Below, piece after piece: positions 23,701 to 36,152 of a stretch of 64,000 nt of DNA. A program made the position numbers and the translations under genes. Within the stretch, counting starts at the first letter, position 1; each line of letters starts with the position of its first letter. This stretch comes from Auanema rhodensis (taxonomy: Eukaryota > Nematoda > Chromadorea > Rhabditida > Rhabditidae). The DNA lies in contig OZ059894.1 of NCBI GenBank assembly GCA_964057225.1, positions 20,862,476 to 20,926,475 of the forward strand. Reading direction: 5' to 3'. The notes beneath the pieces were generated by a model. It was not told the DNA's origin. It did not search any database and saw nothing but the letters and a program-made list of their open reading frames with translations.

Positions 23701-25271
23701 GGTGCATTTTTAAGCTAGCGCAAATCTGATAACACAGATCGACGCAACTTAAAAATCCGCATCGAATGCACTATACTACATTGAGAAACGCTTAATACAA
23801 AAATTAGTTATGATCGTTTGAAAAATGATGCATTAGTGTATGTTGAGTTTCCATGTACACTCAACATTGCTTCCAAAAACATTTTGACAAAAATTTTTTC
23901 GAAAAATTTCAAAATAATTTAGCAAAAAGTAGATGTTTTTAGATTCCATTTTTCAAGGCAAAGACGATGGACAATGTTATCCAACGAAAAAATTGATTCT
24001 TCAGGGTGAAAATCGAGGATATAAGTGTGAACTTATATCAGTTGATATCTCGGTGCATTTTTAAGCTAGCGCAAATCTGATAACACAGATCGACGCAGCT
24101 TAAAAATCCGCATCGAATGCACTATACTACATTGAGAAACGCTTAATACAAAAATTAGTTATGATCGTTTGAAAAATGATGCATTAGTGTATGTTGAGTT
24201 TCCATGTACACTCAACATTGCTTCCAAAAACATTTTGACAAAAAATTTTTCGAAAAATTTCAAAATAATTTAGCAAAAAGTAGATGTTTTTAGATTCCTT
24301 TTTTCAAGGCAAAGACGATGGACAATGTTATTCAACGAAAAAATTAATTCTTCAGGGTGAAAATCGAGGATATAAGTGTGAACTTATATCAGTTGATATC
24401 TCGGTGCATTTTTAAGCTAGCGCAAATCTGATAACACAGATCGACGCAACTTAAAAATCCGCATCGAATGCACTATACTACATTGAGAAACGCTTAATAC
24501 AAAAATTAGTTATGATCGTTTGAAAAATGATGCATTAGTGTATGTTGAGTTTCCATGTACACTCAACATTGCTTCCAAAAACATTTTGACAAAAATTTTT
24601 TCGAAAAATTTCAAAATAATTTAGCAAAAAGTAGATGTTTTTAGATTCCTTTTTTCAAGGCACAGACGATGGACAATGTTATTCAACGAAAAAATTAATT
24701 CTTCAGGGTGAAAATCGAGGATATAAGTGTGAACTTATATCAGTTGATATCTCGGTGCATTTTTAAGCTAGCGCAAATCTGATAACACAGATCGACGCAA
24801 CTTAAAAATCCGCATCGAATGCACTATACTACATTGAGAAACGCTTAATACAAAAATTAGTTATGATCGTTTGAAAAATGATGCATTAGTGTATGTTGAG
24901 TTTCCATGTACACTCAACATTGCTTCCAAAAACATTTTGACAAAAATTTTTTCGAAAAATTTCAAAATAATTTAGCAAAAAGTAGATGTTTTTAGATTCC
25001 ATTTTTCAAGGCAAAGACGATGGACAATGTTATTCAACGAAAAAATTGATTCTTCAGGGTGAAAATCGAGGATATAAGTGTGAACTTATATCAGTTGATA
25101 TCTCGGTGCATTTTTAAGCTAGCGCAAATCTGATAACACAGATCGACGCAACTTAAAAATCCGCATCGAATGCACTATACTACATTGAGAAACGCTTAAT
25201 ACAAAAATTAGTTATGATCGTTTGAAAAATGATGCATTAGTGTATGTTCAGTTTCCATGTACACTCAACAT
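20709..25271. repeat. Seven-monomer HOR in two copies, one monomer lost in the second
   Basis: Copy 1 (20709-23165) is ordered as A with T203; B; A with TTATCCAAC; B with A27; A; B with C94 (GGCACAGAC); then A-left with B-right. Copy 2 (23166-25271) repeats A with T203, B, A with TTATCCAAC and B with A27. It then goes straight to B with C94 and A-left/B-right. The plain A unit is missing, so the offset drops from 2457 to 2106 bp. This is a single-monomer deletion after duplication. The first unit of copy 1 also has A27, which copy 2 lacks. Confidence 0.85.
20733..20750. other. Perfect 18-bp AT-rich palindrome (T27A variant)
   Basis: Most monomers have a near-palindrome around TTCGAA, with six T on the left and five A on the right. 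The substitution T27A shifts the A/T boundary and makes AAATTTTTCGAAAAATTT (monomer 25-42) its own reverse complement. The same variant occurs at 21786-21803, 24243-24260, 35475-35492 and 42846-42863. It marks related units within the A/B region. Confidence 0.8.
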
Positions 25272-25973
25272 TGCTTCCAAAAACATTTTGACAAAAATTT
25301 TTTCGAAAAATTTCAAAATAATTTAGCAAAAAGTAGATGTTTTTAGATTCCTTTTTTCAAGGCAAAGACGATGGACAATGTTATTCAACGAAAAAATTAA
25401 TTCTTCAGGGTGAAAATCGAGGATATAAGTGTGAACTTATATCAGTTGATATCTCGGTGCATTTTTAAGCTAGCGCAAATCTGATAACACAGATCGACGC
25501 AACTTAAAAATCCGCATCGAATGCACTATACTACATTGAGAAACGCTTAATACAAAAATTAGTTATGATCGTTTGAAAAATGATGCATTAGTGTATGTTG
25601 AGTTTCCATGTACACTCAACATTGCTTCCAAAAACATTTTGACAAAAATTTTTTCGAAAAATTTCAAAATAATTTAGCAAAAAGTAGATGTTTTTAGATT
25701 CCTTTTTTCAAGGCAAAGACGATGGACAATGTTATTCAACGAAAAAATTAATTCTTCAGGGTGAAAATCGAGGATATAAGTGTGAACTTATATCAGTTGA
25801 TATCTCGGTGCATTTTTAAGCTAGCGCAAATCTGATAACACAGATCGACGCAACTTAAAAATCCGCATCGAATGCACTATACTACATTGAGAAACGCTTA
25901 ATACAAAAATTAGTTATGATCGTTTGAAAAATGATGCATTAGTGTATGTTGAGTTTCCATGTACACTCAACAT
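25272..25973. repeat. Two adjacent class B monomers
   Basis: The units at 25272 and 25623 are both class B without an intervening A. They break the dimer alternation just before the class C-rich block that begins at 25974. The preceding unit (24921) ends with the rare GTTCAG. Confidence 0.75.
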
Positions 25974-26131
25974 TGCTTCCAAAAACATTTTGACAAAAAT
26001 TTTTTCGAAAAATTTCGAAATAATTTAGCAAAAAGTAGATGTTTTTAGATTCCATTTTTCAAAGCAAAGACGATGGACAATGTTATTCAACGAAAAAATT
26101 AATTCTTCAGGGTGAAAATCGAGGATATAAG

Positions 26132-28079
26132 GGTGAACTTATATCAGTTGATATCTCGGTGCATTTTTAAGCTAGCGCAAATCTGATAACACCGATCGAC
26201 GCAGCTTCAAAATCCGCATCGAATGCACTATACTACATTGAGAAACGCTTAATACAAAAATTAGTTATGATCGTTTGAAAAATGATGCATTAGTGTATGT
26301 TGAGTTTCCATGTACACTCAACATTGCTTCCAAAAACATTTTGACAAAAATTTTTTCGAAAAATTTCAAAATAATTTAGCAAAAAGTAGATGTTTTTAGA
26401 TTCCTTTTTTCAAGGCAAAGACGATGGACAATGTTATTCAACGAAAAAATTAATTCTGCAGGGTGAAAATCGAGGATATAAGTGTGAACTTATATCAGTT
26501 GATATCTCGGTGCATTTTTAAGCTAGCGCAAATCTGATAACACAGATCGACGCAACTTAAAAATCCGCATCGAATGCACTATACTACATTGAGAAACGCT
26601 TAATACAAAAATTAGTTATGATCGTTTGAAAAATGATGCATTAGTGTATGTTGAGTTTCCATGTACACTCAACATTGCTTCCAAAAACATTTTGACAAAA
26701 ATTTTTTCGAAAAATTTCGAAATAATTTAGCAAAAAGTAGATGTTTTTAGATTCCATTTTTCAAAGCAAAGACGATGGACAATGTTATTCAACGAAAAAA
26801 TTAATTCTTCAGGGTGAAAATCGAGGATATAAGTGTGAACTTATATCAGTTGATATCTCGGTGCATTTTTAAGCTAGCGCAAATCTGATAACACAGATCG
26901 ACGCAGCTTCAAAATCCGCATCGAATGCACTATACTACATTGAGAAACGCTTAATACAAAAATTAGTTATGATCGTTTGAAAAATGATGCATTAGTGTAT
27001 GTTGAGTTTCCATGTACACTCAACATTGCTTCCAAAAACATTTTGACAAAAATTTTTTCGAGAAATTTCAAAATAATTTAGCAAAAAGTAGATGTTTTTA
27101 GATTCCTTTTTTCAAGGCAAAGACGATGGACAATGTTATTCAACGAAAAAATTAATTCTTCAGGGTGAAAATCGAGGATATAAGTGTGAACTTATATCAG
27201 TTGATATCTCGGTGCATTTTTAAGCTAGCGCAAATCTGATAACACAGATCGACGCAGCTTCAAAATCCGCATCGAATGCACTATACTACATTGAGAAACG
27301 CTTAATACAAAAATTAGTTATGATCGTTTGAAAAATGATGCATTAGTGTATGTTGAGTTTCCATGTACACTCAACATTGCTTCCAAAAACATTTTGACAA
27401 AAATTTTTTCGAAAAATTTCAAAATAATTTAGCAAAAAGTAGATGTTTTTAGATTCCTTTTTTCAAGGCAAAGACGATGGACAATGTTATTCAACGAAAA
27501 AATTAATTCTTCAGGGTGAAAATCGAGGATATAAGTGTGAACTTATATCAGTTGATATCTCGGTGCATTTTTAAGCTAGCGCAAATCTGAAAACACAGAT
27601 CGACGCAACTTAAAAATCCGCATCGAATGCACTATACTACATTGAGAAACGCTTAATACAAAAATTAGTTATGATCGTTTGAAAAATGATGCATTAGTGT
27701 ATGTTGAGTTTCCATGTACACTCAACATTGCTTCCAAAAACATTTTGACAAAAATTTTTTCGAAAAATTTCAAAATAATTTAGCAAAAAGTAGATGTTTT
27801 TAGATTCCATTTTTCAAGGCAAAGACGATGGACAATGTTATTCAACGAAAAAATTGATTCTTCAGGGTGAAAATCGAGGATATAAGTGTGAACTTATATC
27901 AGTTGATATCTCGGTGCATTTTAAAGCTAGTGCAAATCTGATAACACAGATCGACGCAGCTTAAAAATCCGCATCGAATGCACTATACTACATTGAGAAA
28001 CGCTTAATACAAAAATTAGTTATGATCGTTTGAAAAATGATGCATTAGTGTATGTTGAGTTTCCATGTACACTCAACAT
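26132..28079. repeat. Duplicated 1.95-kb block, copy 1 (paired with 29993-31940)
   Basis: The block starts inside the unit at 25974 with the rare T159G (AAGGGTGAAC) and A220C (ACACCGATCG). It continues with CTGCAGGG class B; TTCAAAGC with C235; class E with C235; class B with A214 (CTGAAAACAC); and class A with A195/T203 (TTTTAAAGCTAGTGC). By eye the copy 3861 bp downstream (11 monomers) is identical over the whole span, so this is a very recent duplication. Confidence 0.88.
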
Positions 28080-28702
28080 TGCTTCCAAAAACATTTTGAC
28101 AAAAATTTTTTCGAAAAATTTCAAAATAATTTAGCAAAAAGTAGATGTTTTTAGATTCCTTTTTTCAAGGCACAGACGATGGACAATGTTATTCAACGAA
28201 AAAATTAATTCTTCAGGGTGAAAATCGAGGATATAAGTGTGAACTTATATCAGTTGATATCTCGGTGCATTTTTAAGCTAGCGCAAATCTGATAACACAG
28301 ATCGACGCAACTTAAAAATCCGCATCGAATGCACTATACTACATTGAGAAACGCTTAATACAAAAATTAGTTATGATCGTTTGAAAAATGATGCATTAGT
28401 GTATGTTGAGTTTCCATGTACACTCAACATTGCTTCCAAAAACATTTTGACAAAAATTTTTTCGAAAAATTTCAAAATAATTTAGCAAAAAGTAGATGTT
28501 TTTAGATTCCATTTTTCAAGGCAAAGACGATGGACAATGTTATTCAACGAAAAAATTGATTCTTCAGGGTGAAAATCGAGGATATAAGTGTGAACTTATA
28601 TCAGTTGATATCTCGGTGCATTTTTAAGCTAGTGCAAATCTGATAACACAGATCGACGCAGCTTAAAAATCCGCATCGAATGCACTATACTACATTGAGA
28701 AA
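28080..28702. repeat. Class B (C94) unit and left part of a class A (T203) unit
   Basis: The unit at 28080 has GGCACAGAC. The unit at 28431 is class A with CTAGTGC up to about monomer position 240, then switches to diverged sequence at AAAAGCTCAATAC. The left boundary of the island lies between 28634 and 28703. Confidence 0.8.
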
Positions 28703-29941
28703 AGCTCAATACAAAAATTAGTTATGATCGTTTGAAAAATGATGCATTACTGTATGTTGAGTTTCCATGTACACTCAAAATTGGTTCCAAAAACATTTTG
28801 ACAAAAATTTTCCCGAAAAATTTCCAAATAATTTTATAAAAAGTAGATGTTTTTAGATTCCTTTTTTTGAGACAAAGACGATGGACATTGTTATTCAACG
28901 AAAAAATTAATTCTTCACGGTGAAAATCGAGGATATAAGTGTGAACCTATATCATTTGATATCTCGGTGCATTTTCAAGCTAGCGCAAATCTGATAACAC
29001 AGATCGACGCAGCTTAAAAATCCGCATCGAATGCACTATACTACATTAAGAAAAGCTCAATACAAAAATTAGTTATGATCGTTTGAAAAATGATGCATTA
29101 GTGTATGTTGAGTTTCCATGTACACTCAAAATTGGTTCCAAAAACATTTTGACAAAAATTTTCCCGAAAAATTTCCAAATAATTTTATAAAAAGTAGATG
29201 TTTTTAGATTCCTTTTCTTGAGACAAAGACGATGGACATTGTTATTCAACGAAAAAATTAATTCTTCAGGGTGAAAATCGAGGATATAAGTGTGAACCTA
29301 TATCATTTGATATCTCGGTGCATTTTCAAGCTAGCGCAAATCTGATAACACAGATCGACGCAGCTTAAAAATCCGCATCGAATGCACTATACTACATTGA
29401 GAAAAGCTCAATACAAAAGTTAGTTATGATCGTTTGAAAAATGATGCATTACTGTATGTTGAGTTTCCATGTACACTCAAAATTGGTTCCAAAAACATTT
29501 TGACAAAAATTTTCCCGAAAAATTTCCAGATAATTTAGCAAAAAGTAGATGTTTTTACATTCCTTTTTTCAAGACAAAGACGATGGACATTGTTATTCAA
29601 CGAAAAAATTAATTCTTCAGGGTGAAAATCGAGGATATAAGTGTGAACCTATATCATTTGTTATCTCGGTGCATTTTCAAGCTAGCGCAAATCTGATAAC
29701 ACAGATCGACGCAGCTTAAAAATCCGCATCGAATGCACTATACTACATTGAGAAAAGCTCAATACAAAAATTAGTTATGATCGTTTGAAAAATGATGCAT
29801 TACTGTATGTTGAGTTTCCATGTACACTCAAAATTGGTTCCAAAAACATTTTGACAAAAATTTTCCCGAAAAATTTCCAAATAATTTTATAAAAAGTAGA
29901 TGTTTTTAGATTCCTTTTTTTGAGACAAAGACGATGGACAT
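28703..29941. repeat. Diverged satellite subfamily island, about 3.5 monomers
   Basis: These copies keep the 351-bp length but share about 17 changes from the array consensus, roughly 5%. The diagnostic forms are AAAAGCTCAATAC, ATTACTGTATG, CTCAAAATTGGTTCC, TTTTCCCGAAAAATTTCC, AATTTTATAAAAAG, TTTGAGACAAAG, GACATTGTT and GAACCTATATCATTTG. Full units are at 28782, 29133 and 29484, with partial units on both sides. The unit at 29484 is intermediate: it keeps AATTTAGCAAAA and TTTTTTCAAGAC and has TTGTTATCTC, losing GATATC. Inverted repeats 1 and 3 each have one broken pair here. I read this as an older or separately evolved subfamily captured in the homogenised array. Confidence 0.88.
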
Positions 29942-30185
29942 TGTTATTCAACGAAAAAATTAATTCTTCAGGGTGAAAATCGAGGATATAAGGGTGAACT
30001 TATATCAGTTGATATCTCGGTGCATTTTTAAGCTAGCGCAAATCTGATAACACCGATCGACGCAGCTTCAAAATCCGCATCGAATGCACTATACTACATT
30101 GAGAAACGCTTAATACAAAAATTAGTTATGATCGTTTGAAAAATGATGCATTAGTGTATGTTGAGTTTCCATGTACACTCAACAT
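29835..30185. repeat. Chimeric monomer: diverged left half, class C right half
   Basis: The left part (TTGGTTCC, TTTTCCCG, AATTTTATAAAA, GACATTG) is diverged-subfamily sequence. From AAGGGTGAAC onward, with ACACCGATCG and CTTCAAAATCC, it is identical to the right part of the unit at 25974. The switch lies between 29941 and 29993 (monomer positions 107-159). It is the left junction of the second copy of the 1.95-kb block. Confidence 0.87.
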
Positions 30186-31940
30186 TGCTTCCAAAAACAT
30201 TTTGACAAAAATTTTTTCGAAAAATTTCAAAATAATTTAGCAAAAAGTAGATGTTTTTAGATTCCTTTTTTCAAGGCAAAGACGATGGACAATGTTATTC
30301 AACGAAAAAATTAATTCTGCAGGGTGAAAATCGAGGATATAAGTGTGAACTTATATCAGTTGATATCTCGGTGCATTTTTAAGCTAGCGCAAATCTGATA
30401 ACACAGATCGACGCAACTTAAAAATCCGCATCGAATGCACTATACTACATTGAGAAACGCTTAATACAAAAATTAGTTATGATCGTTTGAAAAATGATGC
30501 ATTAGTGTATGTTGAGTTTCCATGTACACTCAACATTGCTTCCAAAAACATTTTGACAAAAATTTTTTCGAAAAATTTCGAAATAATTTAGCAAAAAGTA
30601 GATGTTTTTAGATTCCATTTTTCAAAGCAAAGACGATGGACAATGTTATTCAACGAAAAAATTAATTCTTCAGGGTGAAAATCGAGGATATAAGTGTGAA
30701 CTTATATCAGTTGATATCTCGGTGCATTTTTAAGCTAGCGCAAATCTGATAACACAGATCGACGCAGCTTCAAAATCCGCATCGAATGCACTATACTACA
30801 TTGAGAAACGCTTAATACAAAAATTAGTTATGATCGTTTGAAAAATGATGCATTAGTGTATGTTGAGTTTCCATGTACACTCAACATTGCTTCCAAAAAC
30901 ATTTTGACAAAAATTTTTTCGAGAAATTTCAAAATAATTTAGCAAAAAGTAGATGTTTTTAGATTCCTTTTTTCAAGGCAAAGACGATGGACAATGTTAT
31001 TCAACGAAAAAATTAATTCTTCAGGGTGAAAATCGAGGATATAAGTGTGAACTTATATCAGTTGATATCTCGGTGCATTTTTAAGCTAGCGCAAATCTGA
31101 TAACACAGATCGACGCAGCTTCAAAATCCGCATCGAATGCACTATACTACATTGAGAAACGCTTAATACAAAAATTAGTTATGATCGTTTGAAAAATGAT
31201 GCATTAGTGTATGTTGAGTTTCCATGTACACTCAACATTGCTTCCAAAAACATTTTGACAAAAATTTTTTCGAAAAATTTCAAAATAATTTAGCAAAAAG
31301 TAGATGTTTTTAGATTCCTTTTTTCAAGGCAAAGACGATGGACAATGTTATTCAACGAAAAAATTAATTCTTCAGGGTGAAAATCGAGGATATAAGTGTG
31401 AACTTATATCAGTTGATATCTCGGTGCATTTTTAAGCTAGCGCAAATCTGAAAACACAGATCGACGCAACTTAAAAATCCGCATCGAATGCACTATACTA
31501 CATTGAGAAACGCTTAATACAAAAATTAGTTATGATCGTTTGAAAAATGATGCATTAGTGTATGTTGAGTTTCCATGTACACTCAACATTGCTTCCAAAA
31601 ACATTTTGACAAAAATTTTTTCGAAAAATTTCAAAATAATTTAGCAAAAAGTAGATGTTTTTAGATTCCATTTTTCAAGGCAAAGACGATGGACAATGTT
31701 ATTCAACGAAAAAATTGATTCTTCAGGGTGAAAATCGAGGATATAAGTGTGAACTTATATCAGTTGATATCTCGGTGCATTTTAAAGCTAGTGCAAATCT
31801 GATAACACAGATCGACGCAGCTTAAAAATCCGCATCGAATGCACTATACTACATTGAGAAACGCTTAATACAAAAATTAGTTATGATCGTTTGAAAAATG
31901 ATGCATTAGTGTATGTTGAGTTTCCATGTACACTCAACAT
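29993..31940. repeat. Duplicated 1.95-kb block, copy 2 (paired with 26132-28079)
   Basis: It carries the same order and private variants as copy 1: T159G with A220C, CTGCAGGG, TTCAAAGC, class E with C235, CTGAAAACAC and TTTTAAAGCTAGTGC. After it, copy 1 continues into a C94 class B unit. Copy 2 continues into a repeat of its own last unit (31941), so the right flanks differ. Confidence 0.88.
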
Positions 31941-34397
31941 TGCTTCCAAAAACATTTTGACAAAAATTTTTTCGAAAAATTTCAAAATAATTTAGCAAAA
32001 AGTAGATGTTTTTAGATTCCATTTTTCAAGGCAAAGACGATGGACAATGTTATTCAACGAAAAAATTGATTCTTCAGGGTGAAAATCGAGGATATAAGTG
32101 TGAACTTATATCAGTTGATATCTCGGTGCATTTTAAAGCTAGTGCAAATCTGATAACACAGATCGACGCAGCTTAAAAATCCGCATCGAATGCACTATAC
32201 TACATTGAGAAACGCTTAATACAAAAATTAGTTATGATCGTTTGAAAAATGATGCATTAGTGTATGTTGAGTTTCCATGTACACTCAACATTGCTTCCAA
32301 AAACATTTTGACAAAAATTTTTTCGAAAAATTTCAAAATAATTTAGCAAAAAGTAGATGTTTTTAGATTCCTTTTTTCAAGGCAAAGACGATGGACAATG
32401 TTATTCAACGAAAAAATTAATTCTTCAGGGTGAAAATCGAGGATATAAGTGTGAACTTATATCAGTTGATATCTCGGTGCATTTTTAAGCTAGCGCAAAT
32501 CTGAAAACACAGATCGACGCAACTTAAAAATCCGCATCGAATGCACTATACTACATTGAGAAACGCTTAATACAAAAATTAGTTATGATCGTTTGAAAAA
32601 TGATGCATTAGTGTATGTTGAGTTTCCATGTACACTCAACATTGCTTCCAAAAACATTTTGACAAAAATTTTTTCGAAAAATTTCAAAATAATTTAGCAA
32701 AAAGTAGATGTTTTTAGATTCCTTTTTTCAAGGCAAAGACGATGGACAATGTTATTCAACGAAAAAATTAATTCTTCAGGGTGAAAATCGAGGATATAAG
32801 TGTGAACTTATATCAGTTGATATCTCGGTGCATTTTTAAGCTAGCGCAAATCTGATAACACAGATCGACGCAGCTTCAAAATCCGCATCGAATGCACTAT
32901 ACTACATTGAGAAACGCTTAATACAAAAATTAGTTATGATCGTTTGAAAAATGATGCATTAGTGTATGTTGAGTTTCCATGTACACTCAACATTGCTTCC
33001 AAAAACATTTTGACAAAAATTTTTTCGAAAAATTTCAAAATAATTTAGCAAAAAGTAGATGTTTTTAGATTCCTTTTTTCAAGGCAAAGACGATGGACAA
33101 TGTTATTCAACGAAAAAATTAATTCTTCAGGGTGAAAATCGAGGATATAAGTGTGAACTTATATCAGTTGATATCTCGGTGCATTTTTAAGCTAGCGCAA
33201 ATCTGAAAACACAGATCGACGCAACTTAAAAATCCGCATCGAATGCACTATACTACATTGAGAAACGCTTAATACAAAAATTAGTTATGATCGTTTGAAA
33301 AATGATGCATTAGTGTATGTTGAGTTTCCATGTACACTCAACATTGCTTCCAAAAACATTTTGACAAAAATTTTTTCGAAAAATTTCAAAATAATTTAGC
33401 AAAAAGTAGATGTTTTTAGATTCCATTTTTCAAGGCAAAGACGATGGACAATGTTATTCAACGAAAAAATTGATTCTTCAGGGTGAAAATCGAGGATATA
33501 AGTGTGAACTTATATCAGTTGATATCTCGGTGCATTTTAAAGCTAGTGCAAATCTGATAACACAGATCGACGCAGCTTAAAAATCCGCATCGAATGCACT
33601 ATACTACATTGAGAAACGCTTAATACAAAAATTAGTTATGATCGTTTGAAAAATGATGCATTAGTGTATGTTGAGTTTCCATGTACACTCAACATTGCTT
33701 CCAAAAACATTTTGACAAAAATTTTTTCGAAAAATTTCAAAATAATTTAGCAAAAAGTAGATGTTTTTAGATTCCTTTTTTCAAGGCAAAGACGATGGAC
33801 AATGTTATTCAACGAAAAAATTAATTCTTCAGGGTGAAAATCGAGGATATAAGTGTGAACTTATATCAGTTGATATCTCGGTGCATTTTTAAGCTAGCGC
33901 AAATCTGAAAACACAGATCGACGCAACTTAAAAATCCGCATCGAATGCACTATACTACATTGAGAAACGCTTAATACAAAAATTAGTTATGATCGTTTGA
34001 AAAATGATGCATTAGTGTATGTTGAGTTTCCATGTACACTCAACATTGCTTCCAAAAACATTTTGACAAAAATTTTTTCGAAAAATTTCAAAATAATTTA
34101 GCAAAAAGTAGATGTTTTTAGATTCCATTTTTCAAGGCAAAGACGATGGACAATGTTATTCAACGAAAAAATTGATTCTTCAGGGTGAAAATCGAGGATA
34201 TAAGTGTGAACTTATATCAGTTGATATCTCGGTGCATTTTAAAGCTAGTGCAAATCTGATAACACAGATCGACGCAGCTTAAAAATCCGCATCGAATGCA
34301 CTATACTACATTGAGAAACGCTTAATACAAAAATTAGTTATGATCGTTTGAAAAATGATGCATTAGTGTATGTTGAGTTTCCATGTACACTCAACAT
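31239..34397. repeat. Local amplification of an A214 / A195-T203 dimer
   Basis: Class B units with CTGAAAACAC (31239, 32292, 32994, 33696) and class A units with TTTTAAAGCTAGTGC (31590, 31941, 33345, 34047) are concentrated here in dimer-like order. One extra class A unit (31941) and one class B-left/class C-right unit (32643) break the order. A 702-bp dimer with two private markers has been expanded locally. Confidence 0.82.
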
Positions 34398-36152
34398 TGC
34401 TTCCAAAAACATTTTGACAAAAATTTTTTCGAAAAATTTCAAAATAATTTAGCAAAAAGTAGATGTTTTTAGATTCCTTTTTTCAAGGCACAGACGATGG
34501 ACAATGTTATTCAACGAAAAAATTAATTCTTCAGGGTGAAAATCGAGGATATAAGTGTGAACTTATATCAGTTGATATCTCGGTGCATTTTTAAGCTAGC
34601 GCAAATCTGATAACACAGATCGACGCAACTTAAAAATCCGCATCGAATGCACTATACTACATTGAGAAACGCTTAATACAAAAATTAGTTATGATCGTTT
34701 GAAAAATGATGCATTAGTGTATGTTGAGTTTCCATGTACACTCAACATTGCTTCCAAAAACATTTTGACAAAAATTTTTTCGAAAAATTTCAAAATAATT
34801 TAGCAAAAAGTAGATGTTTTTAGATTCCATTTTTCAAGGCAAAGACGATGGACAATGTTATTCAACGAAAAAATTGATTCTTCAGGGTGAAAATCGAGGA
34901 TATAAGTGTGAACTTATATCAGTTGATATCTCGGTGCATTTTTAAGCTAGCGCAAATCTGATAACACAGATCGACGCAACTTAAAAATCCGCATCGAATG
35001 CACTATACTACATTGAGAAACGCTTAATACAAAAATTAGTTATGATCGTTTGAAAAATGATGCATTAGTGTATGTTGAGTTTCCATGTACACTCAACATT
35101 GCTTCCAAAAACATTTTGACAAAAATTTTTTCGAAAAATTTCAAAATAATTTAGCAAAAAGTAGATGTTTTTAGATTCCATTTTTCAAGGCAAAGACGAT
35201 GGACAATGTTATTCAACGAAAAAATTAATTCTTCAGGGTGAAAATCGAGGATATAAGTGTGAATTTATATCAGTTGATATCTCGGTGCATTTTTAAGCTA
35301 GCGCAAATCTGATAACACAGATCGACGCAGCTTAAAAATCCGCATCGAATGCACTATACTACATTGAGAAACGCTTAATACAAAAATTAGTTATGATCGT
35401 TTGAAAAATGATGCATTAGTGTATGTTGAGTTTCCATGTACACTCAACATTGCTTCCAAAAACATTTTGACAAAAAATTTTTCGAAAAATTTCAAAATAA
35501 TTTAGCAAAAAGTAGATGTTTTTAGATTCCTTTTTTCAAGGCAAAGACGATGGACAATGTTATTCAACGAAAAAATTAATTCTTCAGGGTGAAAATCGAG
35601 GATATAAGTGTGAACTTATATCAGTTGATATCTCGGTGCATTTTTAAGCTAGCGCAAATCTGATAACACAGATCGACGCAACTTAAAAATCCGCATCGAA
35701 TGCACTATACTACATTGAGAAACGCTTAATACAAAAATTAGTTATGATCGTTTGAAAAATGATGCATTAGTGTATGTTGAGTTTCCATGTACACTCAACA
35801 TTGCTTCCAAAAACATTTTGACAAAAATTTTTTCGAAAAATTTCAAAATAATTTAGCAAAAAGTAGATGTTTTTAGATTCCATTTTTCAAGGCAAAGACG
35901 ATGGACAATGTTATTCAACGAAAAAATTGATTCTTCAGGGTGAAAATCGAGGATATAAGTGTGAACTTATATCAGTTGATATCTCGGTGCATTTTTAAGC
36001 TAGCGCAAATCTGATAACACAGATCGACGCAGCTTAAAAATCCGCATCGAATGCACTATACTACATTGAGAAACGCTTAATACAAAAATTAGTTATGATC
36101 GTTTGAAAAATGATGCATTAGTGTATGTTGAGTTTCCATGTACACTCAACAT
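34398..36152. repeat. Mixed A/B units with one recombinant
   Basis: In order these are class B with C94 (34398); A-left/B-right (34749), as at 22815 and 24921; A81 with A128 and GAATTTATATC (35100); class B with the A27 palindrome variant (35451); and class A (35802). The combination resembles a rearranged form of the 7-monomer HOR at 20709-25271. Confidence 0.75.

Noticed and set aside
28703-29941. Transposon insertion or other foreign DNA at the island
   Set aside because: The island aligns along its whole length to the 351-bp monomer with substitutions only. There are no terminal repeats, no target-site duplication and no shift in phase.
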